DNA of 32,062 nt from a virus, in IMG/VR virus record IMGVR_UViG_3300020473_001887, positions 1 to 32,062 of that record; one strand, 5' to 3'. How positions within the stretch are numbered: position 1 is the first letter of the stretch; every line of letters starts with the position of its first letter. The notes beneath the pieces are model-generated. The model saw only the letters and a list, made by a program, of their open reading frames with translations. It was not told the DNA's origin and did not search any database. The translations under genes were made by a program, and so were the position numbers. Shown here in pieces: positions 6,207 to 13,698 of this stretch.

Positions 6207-8197
6207 ATCACCTCACAAGAACCTCCACTACATGCAAGTTCTCCCTGTAAATCTGTATTATCTTCAATCTCAACCACCATTTCTAAATTAATATTTTCAA
6301 GATTTTTGACCCCCTCAATATACTCAAATTCTTCAATATCCTCAAATGGAGCTTGAGTATAAGTTCCATTATCATATGGTAAAAACGATAAACCATTAAA
6401 AGAATCTTGATTTTTCCAAACCCAAGACCCAACACTATCCCATTCATCATCTTTAACAGACACAGTTGCAGATACGTTATGTGTATTCATACCGCCATTG
6501 TGGCCTGGACGAACCCATTGTTCTGTAAAATACTTTATTCTATCCAAGAAACTATTAACATCCTCATCTCTAGTTACTGCACCCTCTGGTGCTTTTACTG
6601 GGATAGTAATTACTGCATTACTTCCAAAAACTTCATCTTCAACAATATCAGGATTAGTTTCCACTAGATATTGATATATCGCCTCATTCTTACCCACTCT
6701 AATTCTTCTATTATAGTATCCATTGTGCCATGCATGAATACCCGAACTCGTACCCAACACTAAAGAACCAGAACCCTCTGGTTTAATACAAGTAACCCTT
6801 TTTGCAGGATTAATACCAATAATTTTCGCAATTCTCTTATTTTCCTCTACAGTAGCCAAAGAAGCTTCCCTAAAATCATATTCTGTATGATCTATAGAAG
6901 CAATACCTGTCAGGGAAACACCCAAAAGAGCTTCCTTTTCAGTGATCTTTTTCCATGTTGGGTTTAAATAATGAAAATCTGTATATGATGCCTGAAGTGT
7001 ACCTAAGAATCCAGCTGCCCTAGAACGTTCTTCTAAATCTTCTTGACTTTCAATAGTAGCAACATTGATCGAGGTTAAATTACAAAATTGATTAGAATTT
7101 AAACTAATTTCACAACAGGGATTTGTACCTAATTCAACATTATTAGTAAAATAGAAACCAGGCTCACCACTACCAGAATTTTTAACAACTTCCCATCTAT
7201 CCTTAAATATATCGGAAGTAATTAAAGACCTTGCAACCACCATAGAATTATTAGAACGTGCACGATGGGGATAGAGATAATACCATTGTAACGTATTCTC
7301 GGTTTTTAGTTTAATGTAATCAGATTCAGGTATCCAAACATTTTTTTGTTCATAAAATTCATCTTCACGAAACACATTGACTCTCACATTATAACTATCA
7401 TTTTCCTTTGTTAGTACCTCATCCACTTCTGCTCTATGTAAAGACTTACACATTAACATAGATTCATCATCAATACTAAACAAAGAAATTAATGCAGACC
7501 TACGAATACCCCCCGCCAAGACTGCATCGGAAATAATACATAACATATCATGACATTCAAGAGGAGTTAGTTTTTCTCCATTATCTTTACTGTCCAGAAT
7601 ACTCTGTAGTGTATTCAAACAAAGTTTTAATGGTTCAGGGCCAGGAGCTTTTCCACCACTGATTACCAATCTTGCACCCTTGTCTCGTATTGCTCTATAA
7701 TCAAATAAAGGTAATGAACGATTATTAAAGTAAGCTTTAAACAATACTTTAATCGAGTCTGCCCAACCTTCAATCGAATCTTGAATTAAGTACCTACGTG
7801 ATTTGATAGGTTTTCTAACTTCGGGTAGTTGTTCAATATGATGTTTTTGGACTGAGTATCCAACACCACAACCAGACAACAATAGGAACATGGTTTCCCA
7901 AAAAGCACTGATTTTGTCAACTGTCAGATATGAACAATTGAACATTCTAGCAGGATTAACCTCAATTGCTGTACCCGCGAACTGCATTGATCTCATTGAT
8001 GGTATTACTTTTTTATCATAGACCAATTTATAAACATCTTCAATCTCCTCACTAAGTTCAGGAAAATTGTCAAGATGCATTTGTTTATTTCTATCAACAG
8101 TTTCGGTAAAAGTTTCCCTTCGTTGTTGTTTATCATCATATTTTGCATATTTCATATGATGAACTAAATCACTTAATATTTGTAAATTTGTTTCCAT
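6203..8197 (-). CDS. nrdJ: Class II (B12-dependent) ribonucleoside-triphosphate reductase
   Basis: Reduces ribonucleotides to deoxynucleotides with adenosylcobalamin as radical source, in one 664-residue chain, so no beta subunit is needed. The active-site pair is C88 (FNCSY) and C372 (FCNLT). The thiyl cysteine lies in NPCCE (N359, C361, E363), the NxCxE motif. SGCGVGYSVQ (109-118) and PEGSGSL are typical. The C-terminus carries the CxxxxC redox shuttle (C656, C661) as in the Lactobacillus RTPR type. GGGAGA precedes the ATG. It implies that the host makes or imports cobalamin. It is followed by a small membrane peptide in ATGA overlap. Similar enzymes occur in many marine phages. Confidence 0.9.
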   Translation of the reverse strand: METNLQILSDLVHHMKYAKYDDKQQRRETFTETVDRNKQMHLDNFPELSEEIEDVYKLVYDKKVIPSMRSMQFAGTAIEVNPARMFNCSYLTVDKISAFWETMFLLLSGCGVGYSVQKHHIEQLPEVRKPIKSRRYLIQDSIEGWADSIKVLFKAYFNNRSLPLFDYRAIRDKGARLVISGGKAPGPEPLKLCLNTLQSILDSKDNGEKLTPLECHDMLCIISDAVLAGGIRRSALISLFSIDDESMLMCKSLHRAEVDEVLTKENDSYNVRVNVFREDEFYEQKNVWIPESDYIKLKTENTLQWYYLYPHRARSNNSMVVARSLITSDIFKDRWEVVKNSGSGEPGFYFTNNVELGTNPCCEISLNSNQFCNLTSINVATIESQEDLEERSRAAGFLGTLQASYTDFHYLNPTWKKITEKEALLGVSLTGIASIDHTEYDFREASLATVEENKRIAKIIGINPAKRVTCIKPEGSGSLVLGTSSGIHAWHNGYYNRRIRVGKNEAIYQYLVETNPDIVEDEVFGSNAVITIPVKAPEGAVTRDEDVNSFLDRIKYFTEQWVRPGHNGGMNTHNVSATVSVKDDEWDSVGSWVWKNQDSFNGLSFLPYDNGTYTQAPFEDIEEFEYIEGVKNLENINLEMVVEIEDNTDLQGELACSGGSCEVI

Positions 8198-8210
8198 ATC
8201 TCCCTTCCAC

Positions 8211-9224
8211 TTAAATTCTTTTCCATCTGTTCAGAGCTAACAGAGCCCCAAATCCCACAAATGTATTTTTATTTATCATTTTCAATATTTCTCCCGTATT
8301 CACTCCCTTCAAAAAAATTTCATTAATGTCTTTATTTTTTATAACTTCTGGCCAAATAAACATCCTGTAACCGACATCTATTGCCTTCTTCATTCTCCTA
8401 ATAGTATCATAATTTCTTGGTTCATTATCATAAACCATAATTGCTTTATCTTTCGGAATTATGTTTGATAAAGAATCACAATCACCACCACCCATAGCAA
8501 TACAATTATCAAGAAACATACTATCAAAAGGGCCTTCAACCACGTATATATCTTTAGTATAGTTGATTTGATCCAATCCATAAATTTTTAACGCATCATC
8601 CCATATTTTAATAGTAACATAACGTTTATTATGTTCAACTGTAGTAACAGCTCTACCCTGCAACATCATCAAATCTTTTTCACGACTATAGAAAGGAATA
8701 ATTATCCTACCCTTGTCATCTGAAAGGTTTGGATATTTATCAGGAACTAAGTCATGCACAAATCTATCAAAAATGTTAGTGTAATATAGATTTTTCTTGA
8801 ATGGAATTTTTCGTTCTTTTAAAAATTTCACTGCCACGTGGTCATTATCAAGATCATCTACCAATGTCAAATATTTATTTGACGATAATTTAGGTTTAAA
8901 GTTAGGTTGTTCAAAGGTAATACTTGGTTGTATCTTGGTTTGTTTGATATTTACACTTTTCAATTTCTCCAATTTATACTGTTTAAACAGACTATCATTA
9001 TTATCCTTAAGGAAAGTTGATACAGTTTTACCAATACCACAATTATGGCACTTGTAATACATATCAGTCTTTTTTCGATAGAAAAATCCTCTGGCCTTGT
9101 ACTGATTTTTAGCTGAATCACCACAATATGGACAACGGAAATTATACAAATATTCTTTTTTTCTGGAAAATCGACTCAGAGTAGAACCGACCAGTTCAAT
9201 ATATTTAATATCAATGTATATCAT
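8211..9224 (-). CDS. 61: DNA primase, T4 gp61-like
   Basis: Synthesises RNA primers for the lagging strand with helicase gp41. The 337-residue length matches T4 gp61 (about 340). An N-terminal zinc ribbon uses CPYC (31, 34) and CHNC (59, 62). A TOPRIM domain follows, with VVEGPFDSMF (catalytic Glu) and the MVYDNEPR acidic strand. It is the first gene behind a strong sigma70-like promoter at 9235-9264, only 10 bases upstream of the ATG, so the transcript would have a very short leader or none; no Shine-Dalgarno sequence is evident. It lies away from the rest of the replication genes and next to nrdJ. Confidence 0.88.
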   Translation of the reverse strand: MIYIDIKYIELVGSTLSRFSRKKEYLYNFRCPYCGDSAKNQYKARGFFYRKKTDMYYKCHNCGIGKTVSTFLKDNNDSLFKQYKLEKLKSVNIKQTKIQPSITFEQPNFKPKLSSNKYLTLVDDLDNDHVAVKFLKERKIPFKKNLYYTNIFDRFVHDLVPDKYPNLSDDKGRIIIPFYSREKDLMMLQGRAVTTVEHNKRYVTIKIWDDALKIYGLDQINYTKDIYVVEGPFDSMFLDNCIAMGGGDCDSLSNIIPKDKAIMVYDNEPRNYDTIRRMKKAIDVGYRMFIWPEVIKNKDINEIFLKGVNTGEILKMINKNTFVGFGALLALNRWKRI

Positions 9225-9234
9225 AACAAGACAT

Positions 9235-9264
9235 ATTATACCACATTAGGGTATAGTTTGTCAA
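9235..9264 (-). promoter_or_regulatory. Sigma70 promoter P1 upstream of primase
   Basis: The minus strand carries TTGACA (9264-9259), an 18-base spacer and TATAAT (9240-9235), both perfect consensus, with TGG just before the -10 (extended -10). The -10 and spacer also contain an inverted repeat TATACC/GGTATA. It should drive the primase and ribonucleotide reductase block early, using host RNA polymerase. Confidence 0.85.
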
Positions 9265-9271
9265 GTCTAAT

Positions 9272-9499
9272 TTACTTCATCATTTGTATAACAGATAAAA
9301 TTGCACTAAGGATTGCCGGCAATCCTGCACCAAAAATTACTGCCTTCCAACCAACACTAATGGAAGTTTCTAGCTTAGTGAGTCTAAGCTCAAGGTGATG
9401 TAGGTGATTACATTTCATCACTTCAATTTCAGATCTCATATCGTTCATTTGATGCTCGATATTATTTAATTGTTTTTCTATACGTTCTATTTCTGACAT
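9272..9499 (-). CDS. Coiled-coil plus C-terminal membrane helix (XhlA/holin-like)
   Basis: 75 residues. Residues 1-45 are a charged coiled coil (EIERIEKQLNNIEHQMNDM, later LELRLTKLETSIS). Residues 50-72 form one hydrophobic segment (VIFGAGLPAILSAILSVI), and the chain ends at the membrane boundary. This layout resembles phage XhlA-type haemolysin/holin accessory proteins and other small tail-anchored phage proteins. No endolysin is seen in the window, so a lysis role is only a guess. It follows the sensor-like gene by 12 bases and its stop is close to promoter P1. Confidence 0.6.
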   Translation of the reverse strand: MSEIERIEKQLNNIEHQMNDMRSEIEVMKCNHLHHLELRLTKLETSISVGWKAVIFGAGLPAILSAILSVIQMMK

Positions 9500-9511
9500 T
9501 TAAATTAACCT

Positions 9512-10366
9512 CTAATCATCTCGAATATGAAAATCCAATCTATCATTAATTAAAAATATGAGGATCAAATTTGCTATACATAATACAATAATAAATCCAT
9601 AACTAAAGTATATTTTAGTTACGACTTTCCTACCAACATCTAATTGCATCTTTCTAGTAAAATCAATTAGAGGAGTAACAATTTTTTCCTTTTCGGTTTC
9701 ATAATCTTCACTGAATAGTAAAGCTATTGCTTTATCCCTATCTCCACTTTCAGCTAACTTAATAGCCTCAGTTTCCTTTATAGCAAGTAGGTCGCTTGTT
9801 GATAAACTATCGAGAAGTTTCTGTTTGTCAGACTCAGGAACGATTGTAGTTGGAATGTCTTTAAATCGTTGATCGTAAGACTTTTTAATGCCATTATCGT
9901 CATAATCTTCTCCTGCTCGGACAATTAAATGATCTTCATATGCTTTCTTATATTTATCATTTCCAGTAATTACATATTCCCTTGCCCACATAGTTAAATC
10001 TCCACTAGATTTACCCATTAATAGTACATTATATAATGACTGACTAGAGGTTATATATGCATCTTTAACGTTTAAATTATTGTTTAATATCAATAAAGAA
10101 CATATAAAAATTAATACACCAAGACCCAAACGAACATTATCAACATGAGTATTTACCCATCGAACAATAAAATTTCCATTTTTTTGAGGTGGTGTAGGTG
10201 GGTAATTAGGATATTCCGGCGGGGAAGGAATAACTTCATAATCAGCTTCACTTTCTTCTGGGGCATAACGAGGTGGGGAAGGCTTTCTTCTTCTCTCCAC
10301 CCTATTATTAGTTCTATGTTGAGTTCTTCTTTTACTTCTTCTTCTACGTCTTAGTTCTTTGTCCAT
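9512..10366 (-). CDS. Membrane sensor domain (CHASE3/4HB-MCP-like) without output domain
   Basis: 284 residues. Residues 1-40 are extremely Arg-rich, then a Pro-rich linker (about 45-62). A membrane helix lies at about 77-96 (LGVLIFICSLLILN), an extracytoplasmic helical region at 98-250, and a second helix at about 255-275 (FIIVLCIANLILIFLI), ending soon after. The loop has features of CHASE3 and four-helix-bundle MCP sensors, such as WAREYVITGNDKYKKAYEDH and GDRDKAIALLFSEDY. HAMP, kinase and methyl-accepting domains are absent. It might titrate or mimic a host receptor. The fold call rests on pattern only. ATG follows the preceding stop by three bases. Confidence 0.6.
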   Translation of the reverse strand: MDKELRRRRRSKRRTQHRTNNRVERRRKPSPPRYAPEESEADYEVIPSPPEYPNYPPTPPQKNGNFIVRWVNTHVDNVRLGLGVLIFICSLLILNNNLNVKDAYITSSQSLYNVLLMGKSSGDLTMWAREYVITGNDKYKKAYEDHLIVRAGEDYDDNGIKKSYDQRFKDIPTTIVPESDKQKLLDSLSTSDLLAIKETEAIKLAESGDRDKAIALLFSEDYETEKEKIVTPLIDFTRKMQLDVGRKVVTKIYFSYGFIIVLCIANLILIFLINDRLDFHIRDD

Positions 10367-10369
10367 ATT

Positions 10370-10651
10370 TTAACCACCCAATAATGCAAATAATTTTTCT
10401 ATGATTAAACGTATTTCAGCCTTAAAGTTTGTTGCAACTAAAGTAACTATTCCACCCATTGCAACAGTTTTCGAGTCTACTGATTGAGCTCTACGTGGAG
10501 GAGAATTCGTATCAAAATATTGTTGATCTTCCATATTTTTTTGAGCTGAGTTCGAGCCACTTCTCCCACCACTTCTTTTTGGATAATTTTCCTGTGATTT
10601 TTTTCTGCTTCTTCTTCGAGATTGGTGGTTCATCTGGAGGCAACCCCGCAA
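10370..10651 (-). CDS. Basic protein with hydrophobic C-terminus, overlaps previous frame
   Basis: The frame can start at TTG 10651 (AGGA four bases upstream), ATG 10633 or ATG 10534. The N-terminal part overlaps the frame at 10512-10694 and is Arg/Ser-rich, perhaps only a shadow. The part after 10512 reads as normal protein (SPPRRAQSVDSKTVAMGG, then an amphipathic end EKLFALLGG) and fills the space to the next gene, whose start is three bases away. One base fewer in the A7 run at 10536-10542 would join the upstream 60-residue frame to this tail as one protein of about 106 residues. No family recognised. Confidence 0.5.
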   Translation of the reverse strand: MRGCLQMNHQSRRRSRKKSQENYPKRSGGRSGSNSAQKNMEDQQYFDTNSPPRRAQSVDSKTVAMGGIVTLVATNFKAEIRLIIEKLFALLGG

Positions 10652-10694
10652 TATTTCCTGATGTTGCTGTTGTAATTATTTCTTTTAAACCCAT
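10512..10694 (-). CDS. Small Lys-rich protein, possibly the N-terminal half of a split gene
   Basis: 60 codons starting MGLKEIITTATSGNIAGLPP, with a Lys/Trp-rich second half (SKKKWWEKWLELSSKKYG). The ATG overlaps the stop of the gene at 10694-11083 as TAATG, strong support for a true start. The frame ends four codons past the codon that leaves an A7 run (10536-10542), where a one-base shift would lead into the following frame and give a longer protein. Unknown function. Confidence 0.55.
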   Translation of the reverse strand: MGLKEIITTATSGNIAGLPPDEPPISKKKQKKITGKLSKKKWWEKWLELSSKKYGRSTIF

Positions 10695-11083
10695 TATACG
10701 TTCCTTAAAACACGAATTGATAATTCGTCTAACGGTATGTCAACTGTATTTATGTCTTTACCATTTATACCATAAACAACTTCCGGCAAATAATTCATAC
10801 TAATCAAAAATGGTTTTAGGATTGGATAGTGAGACTCATCCATCTTCAAAAATAGTATTCTTGTTGCACATTCAACTCCAAAAACATTATATAACAGGAT
10901 TAGATGATTTAATATTAAATGGTCTTTTAACTTACCATTATTCAAAAATCTATTAAACAATCTTTTTAAATATTTAATAGATTTAAGATCATCTAAAAAA
11001 TCATCTAATCCTGTACAATGTGGGTTATCATAATATTTAGCTGCATATAATAAATAGTTTGACTCATTCAAATTGTCAAACAT
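10694..11083 (-). CDS. Conserved T4-like phage protein (DUF7207-like)
   Basis: A 129-residue protein, mostly helical, with features I associate with a protein conserved among marine T4-like phages: an N-terminal YAAKYYDNPHC, then LKSIKYLKRLFNRFL and LILNHLILLYNVFG. No catalytic motif is visible and no function is known to me; the DUF number is from memory and less certain than the conservation. It starts seven bases after the decoration protein stop and ends in TAATG overlap with the next small gene. In related phages it tends to lie near structural or replication genes. Confidence 0.65.
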   Translation of the reverse strand: MFDNLNESNYLLYAAKYYDNPHCTGLDDFLDDLKSIKYLKRLFNRFLNNGKLKDHLILNHLILLYNVFGVECATRILFLKMDESHYPILKPFLISMNYLPEVVYGINGKDINTVDIPLDELSIRVLRNV

Positions 11084-11090
11084 TTATGGT

Positions 11091-12320
11091 TTATTCGTCA
11101 GGGAATTCTATGTCATCACCGGCATCAGTAGTAATACTACTTGAAGCGACTAGAACTTCATAATTAATTCTACCAGCTCTACCACCAGTACCTACAGTTC
11201 TCTTTACCCAGCCTGGTTGACCTGTCTTATTACCACTACCCAAAGTAGCTGTAGCTGTAGCAGATTCACCCTGAAGGCCATGGCCAGCTTCACTAGATCC
11301 AGCTGTTAAGTCGATTGCATCAGATGCATCTGCAGATGCTTTTAATTTAACAGTGGTTGAAGTTGGCTTAGAATGAATATAATAAACTGTTGCTGTAGTT
11401 AATCCAATATCCTGAGATCCACCACCGTTAGTATATGTAACAGCATCACCTACAGCTAAAGCTGCAACCTCTGCACTTGACAACGTAATTGTATCATCTG
11501 CAGTACTCGCAGCATTCGCATTAAAAGTAGCATTGGTTGCTGCAGCAACAGTAATAGTTGGAGCAGTTTGATAATCTGAACCACCAGCTGTTACTGTAAT
11601 AGATGCAAGTTTTCCAGCAGTAACTACTGGAGTAGCAGTTGCGGTATCACCCTCTAAAGTTTGGGCATTATTACCAGTTCCCGTAAGATTGATTGCCGTT
11701 CCCGCATTAGCATTATTTAAACTTGTGGCTAATTTAATAGTATCGTTATCTACTTTAATTGCATAATATGCAGTATTATCAGTTAAACCAGCTAAAGCAG
11801 TACCACTTCCATCTTGATAAGTAAATTTAGTACCAGTTAATATATTATGACCAGTAATAGTAATTGTATTATCTGAAGTACTCACATTTGATGTAGCAAT
11901 AGTTCTTACTGTAGGGGCAGGAATTGTTAGTGCAGCATCTCCAGCATTAACATAACCACTTCCCTGATTACTTGGAGTAATTGATACTACATTATCCTGA
12001 CCACCTGTTACCTCTGAAACACTAACACCAAAAATAGCATTGGATTCAGTTGGACTTAAATATCTTGGTGTTTGTCTAATATAAGCTGTTTTTCCAGAGC
12101 CAGGATCATCACCATTATAGTTAGCTGTTAATTCTAAACTAGTATCACTAGCAATAGACAATATTCGATTTGCATCTGTATCAGTACTAGCTAGAAAAAT
12201 ATCACCCACTTCTACTTCAGTGGTAAAAGCAGTACCACTTCCAGTTACAGTGGCATCACTACCACTAGTAGTAACTGTTCCTGTTAATGTTTTTTTATCT
12301 TGATTTCCATATAAACTCAT
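11091..12320 (-). CDS. Head decoration/structural protein with repeated modules
   Basis: 409 residues rich in Ala, Thr, Gly and Ser, starting MSLYGNQDKKTLTG. The C-terminal module (PGWVKRTVGTGGRAGRIN, later ASSSITTDAGDD, ending FPDE) resembles the end of virion structural/decoration proteins of marine T4-like cyanophages. The middle holds two diverged copies of an 80-90 residue beta module, each with a DNTITI/DDTITL strand, TYxxG, GLTxxTxYYI, TxKL and a closing LxGxxATAT. The N-terminal GTVTTSGSDATVTGSGTAF is typical of phage carbohydrate-binding or Ig-like surface modules. Probably an outer capsid protein. Two in-frame repeats suggest modular evolution. No signal peptide or membrane segment. 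Confidence 0.7.
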   Translation of the reverse strand: MSLYGNQDKKTLTGTVTTSGSDATVTGSGTAFTTEVEVGDIFLASTDTDANRILSIASDTSLELTANYNGDDPGSGKTAYIRQTPRYLSPTESNAIFGVSVSEVTGGQDNVVSITPSNQGSGYVNAGDAALTIPAPTVRTIATSNVSTSDNTITITGHNILTGTKFTYQDGSGTALAGLTDNTAYYAIKVDNDTIKLATSLNNANAGTAINLTGTGNNAQTLEGDTATATPVVTAGKLASITVTAGGSDYQTAPTITVAAATNATFNANAASTADDTITLSSAEVAALAVGDAVTYTNGGGSQDIGLTTATVYYIHSKPTSTTVKLKASADASDAIDLTAGSSEAGHGLQGESATATATLGSGNKTGQPGWVKRTVGTGGRAGRINYEVLVASSSITTDAGDDIEFPDE

Positions 12321-12330
12321 GGGTTTCTCC

Positions 12331-12858
12331 CTATAAAGATTTCTTTAGGTTATCGTAAATTCTGTCCAAAGTATCTTTATATCCATCCATATTACTTTCT
12401 TTGGCAACAGTTTTACTAGTTGTTTTCTGACTTCTAGCAGCCACTCTGGCTTTATATGCTCGGACGGCCTTACTTCGACCATCAACTTTGACTTCTGAAG
12501 ATTTAGTTTCTTCTTCTTCAGTTTCTTCTTCTTCAGTATGAAGAGCTTTTCCAGAAAGAACAGCAGATACGACATCTACTAATTCTTTAGGTTGGGTTTT
12601 AAGTGTATTGGACATTATACTTTCCTTTTGTATTAATTTTTGAAAAGCAGCTTGTACTGGCATTCCCTGATCGTAAAACATTGCAGCCCTATCCCAATCA
12701 ATGGGAATATCTCCAATCATGGATTGTAAAGAATCCATCCACTTTTGTTTAAGCTTTCTGGCTTCAGCTGTTCCACGATAAGTTCCACTCTTTAACTGCT
12801 TTATCGGTTTTCTGGTTGATTTTCTTTTTTTGGATTTCATTGGTTTTCTTTTTCTCAT
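12331..12858 (-). CDS. Unknown basic/acidic phage protein
   Basis: 175 residues. The first 35 are strongly basic (repeated RK and KSKKRK), the middle contains an amphipathic helical region (DWDRAAMFYDQGMPVQAAF), followed by a Glu/Thr run (HTEEEETEEEETKSSE) that is a short tandem repeat, and a basic C-terminus. This charge pattern would fit a scaffold, core or DNA-associated head protein, but I recognise no family. It lies directly upstream of the decoration protein gene and 53 bases after the nucleotidyltransferase stop. M7 is an alternative start. Confidence 0.55.
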   Translation of the reverse strand: MRKRKPMKSKKRKSTRKPIKQLKSGTYRGTAEARKLKQKWMDSLQSMIGDIPIDWDRAAMFYDQGMPVQAAFQKLIQKESIMSNTLKTQPKELVDVVSAVLSGKALHTEEEETEEEETKSSEVKVDGRSKAVRAYKARVAARSQKTTSKTVAKESNMDGYKDTLDRIYDNLKKSL

Positions 12859-12911
12859 ATACAGCCTTTATTTTTCTGTTATCTCTAATCTTTTTTCTAA
12901 GTTTGAGATGA

Positions 12912-13697
12912 CTAACCATTCAACCACCTATAAAAATCATTATAAGTTTTTAAATATGAAGATTCTTTAATAGATTGTTTTTTAGCCATATTTGTTGCAG
13001 TGGCATATATAACGTCTAACCACTTATCACCATATTTTTTCTTGAATTCATCAGATTTCTTTTTCAATTCAAGAACATATTTTTCCTTAAGTCTTTTTTC
13101 CCTTAAAGTTAATTCCCTTTCTTGAATATATTCTTCTTTAACACCCATATATTTTCTAACATCATTATATAAACCCTTTTTAACTGTATCAGAAACCGTA
13201 TCAGGTATTCCCATCTTAAAAGATTCAAAATCTCCCTCTGTTGCTGCTGCTCTCATCTTGGATGCTGACATCCCCTCAACACCTTGTGCATCAGGATCAC
13301 GCTCACCAGCACTCGTAACAGTTATTTTTTCATACTGATAGAAACCATGAGTACTTTTAACTCCATTATATTTAGTAAACAACCTCAGAAAATCCTTAAC
13401 CCTATCAGATCCAACTACCATAACAATCTCATTAAACTGATCGTTTAATTTAGCTAATACATGAATTGCAGTTTTGCAATCTGGATTAGAAATAATTTGA
13501 TTTGAATACTTAGGAAAAATTTTCCTCATCCACTTAACTTTAATTGGGTGTGGTAGTGGATCTTTCTTAGAATTATGAGTCCAGCTTGGATAAATGAAAA
13601 AAGGATCATTTCCAGCAACATCTGCTACCTTCTTAATAAGTTTTTCGTGTCCAATTGTTGGCGGATTAAACCTTCCAAATGTAAATACACCTCTCAT
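12912..13697 (-). CDS. NMNAT-like cytidylyltransferase-fold nucleotidyltransferase
   Basis: The first 150 residues are a nucleotidyltransferase alpha/beta phosphodiesterase-fold domain. GRFNPPTIGHEKLI (8-21) carries the TxGH signature and MSASKMRAA (about 143-151) the SxSKxR signature. Members transfer AMP or CMP; in the Vibrio phage KVP40 a related enzyme (NatV) makes NAD from NMN. NMN adenylyltransfer is my best guess, not proven. The last 110 residues are a helical, Lys/Glu-rich extension not needed for catalysis. GGAGATGAT precedes the ATG, which lies at the stop of the ART-like gene B. NAD supply would suit packaged ADP-ribosyltransferases. Confidence 0.8.
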   Translation of the reverse strand: MRGVFTFGRFNPPTIGHEKLIKKVADVAGNDPFFIYPSWTHNSKKDPLPHPIKVKWMRKIFPKYSNQIISNPDCKTAIHVLAKLNDQFNEIVMVVGSDRVKDFLRLFTKYNGVKSTHGFYQYEKITVTSAGERDPDAQGVEGMSASKMRAAATEGDFESFKMGIPDTVSDTVKKGLYNDVRKYMGVKEEYIQERELTLREKRLKEKYVLELKKKSDEFKKKYGDKWLDVIYATATNMAKKQSIKESSYLKTYNDFYRWLNG

Positions 13698-13698
13698 A

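Noticed and set aside
12480-12540. Short tandem repeat TTCTTCTTCAGTT as a CRISPR-like or regulatory repeat
   Set aside because: It is two copies inside a gene, encoding the Glu/Thr run; simple coding repeat.
12345-12575. 76-residue minus-strand frame rich in Lys and Leu
   Set aside because: Lies wholly inside the 175-residue gene in another frame; its composition is a by-product of the Glu/Lys repeat.
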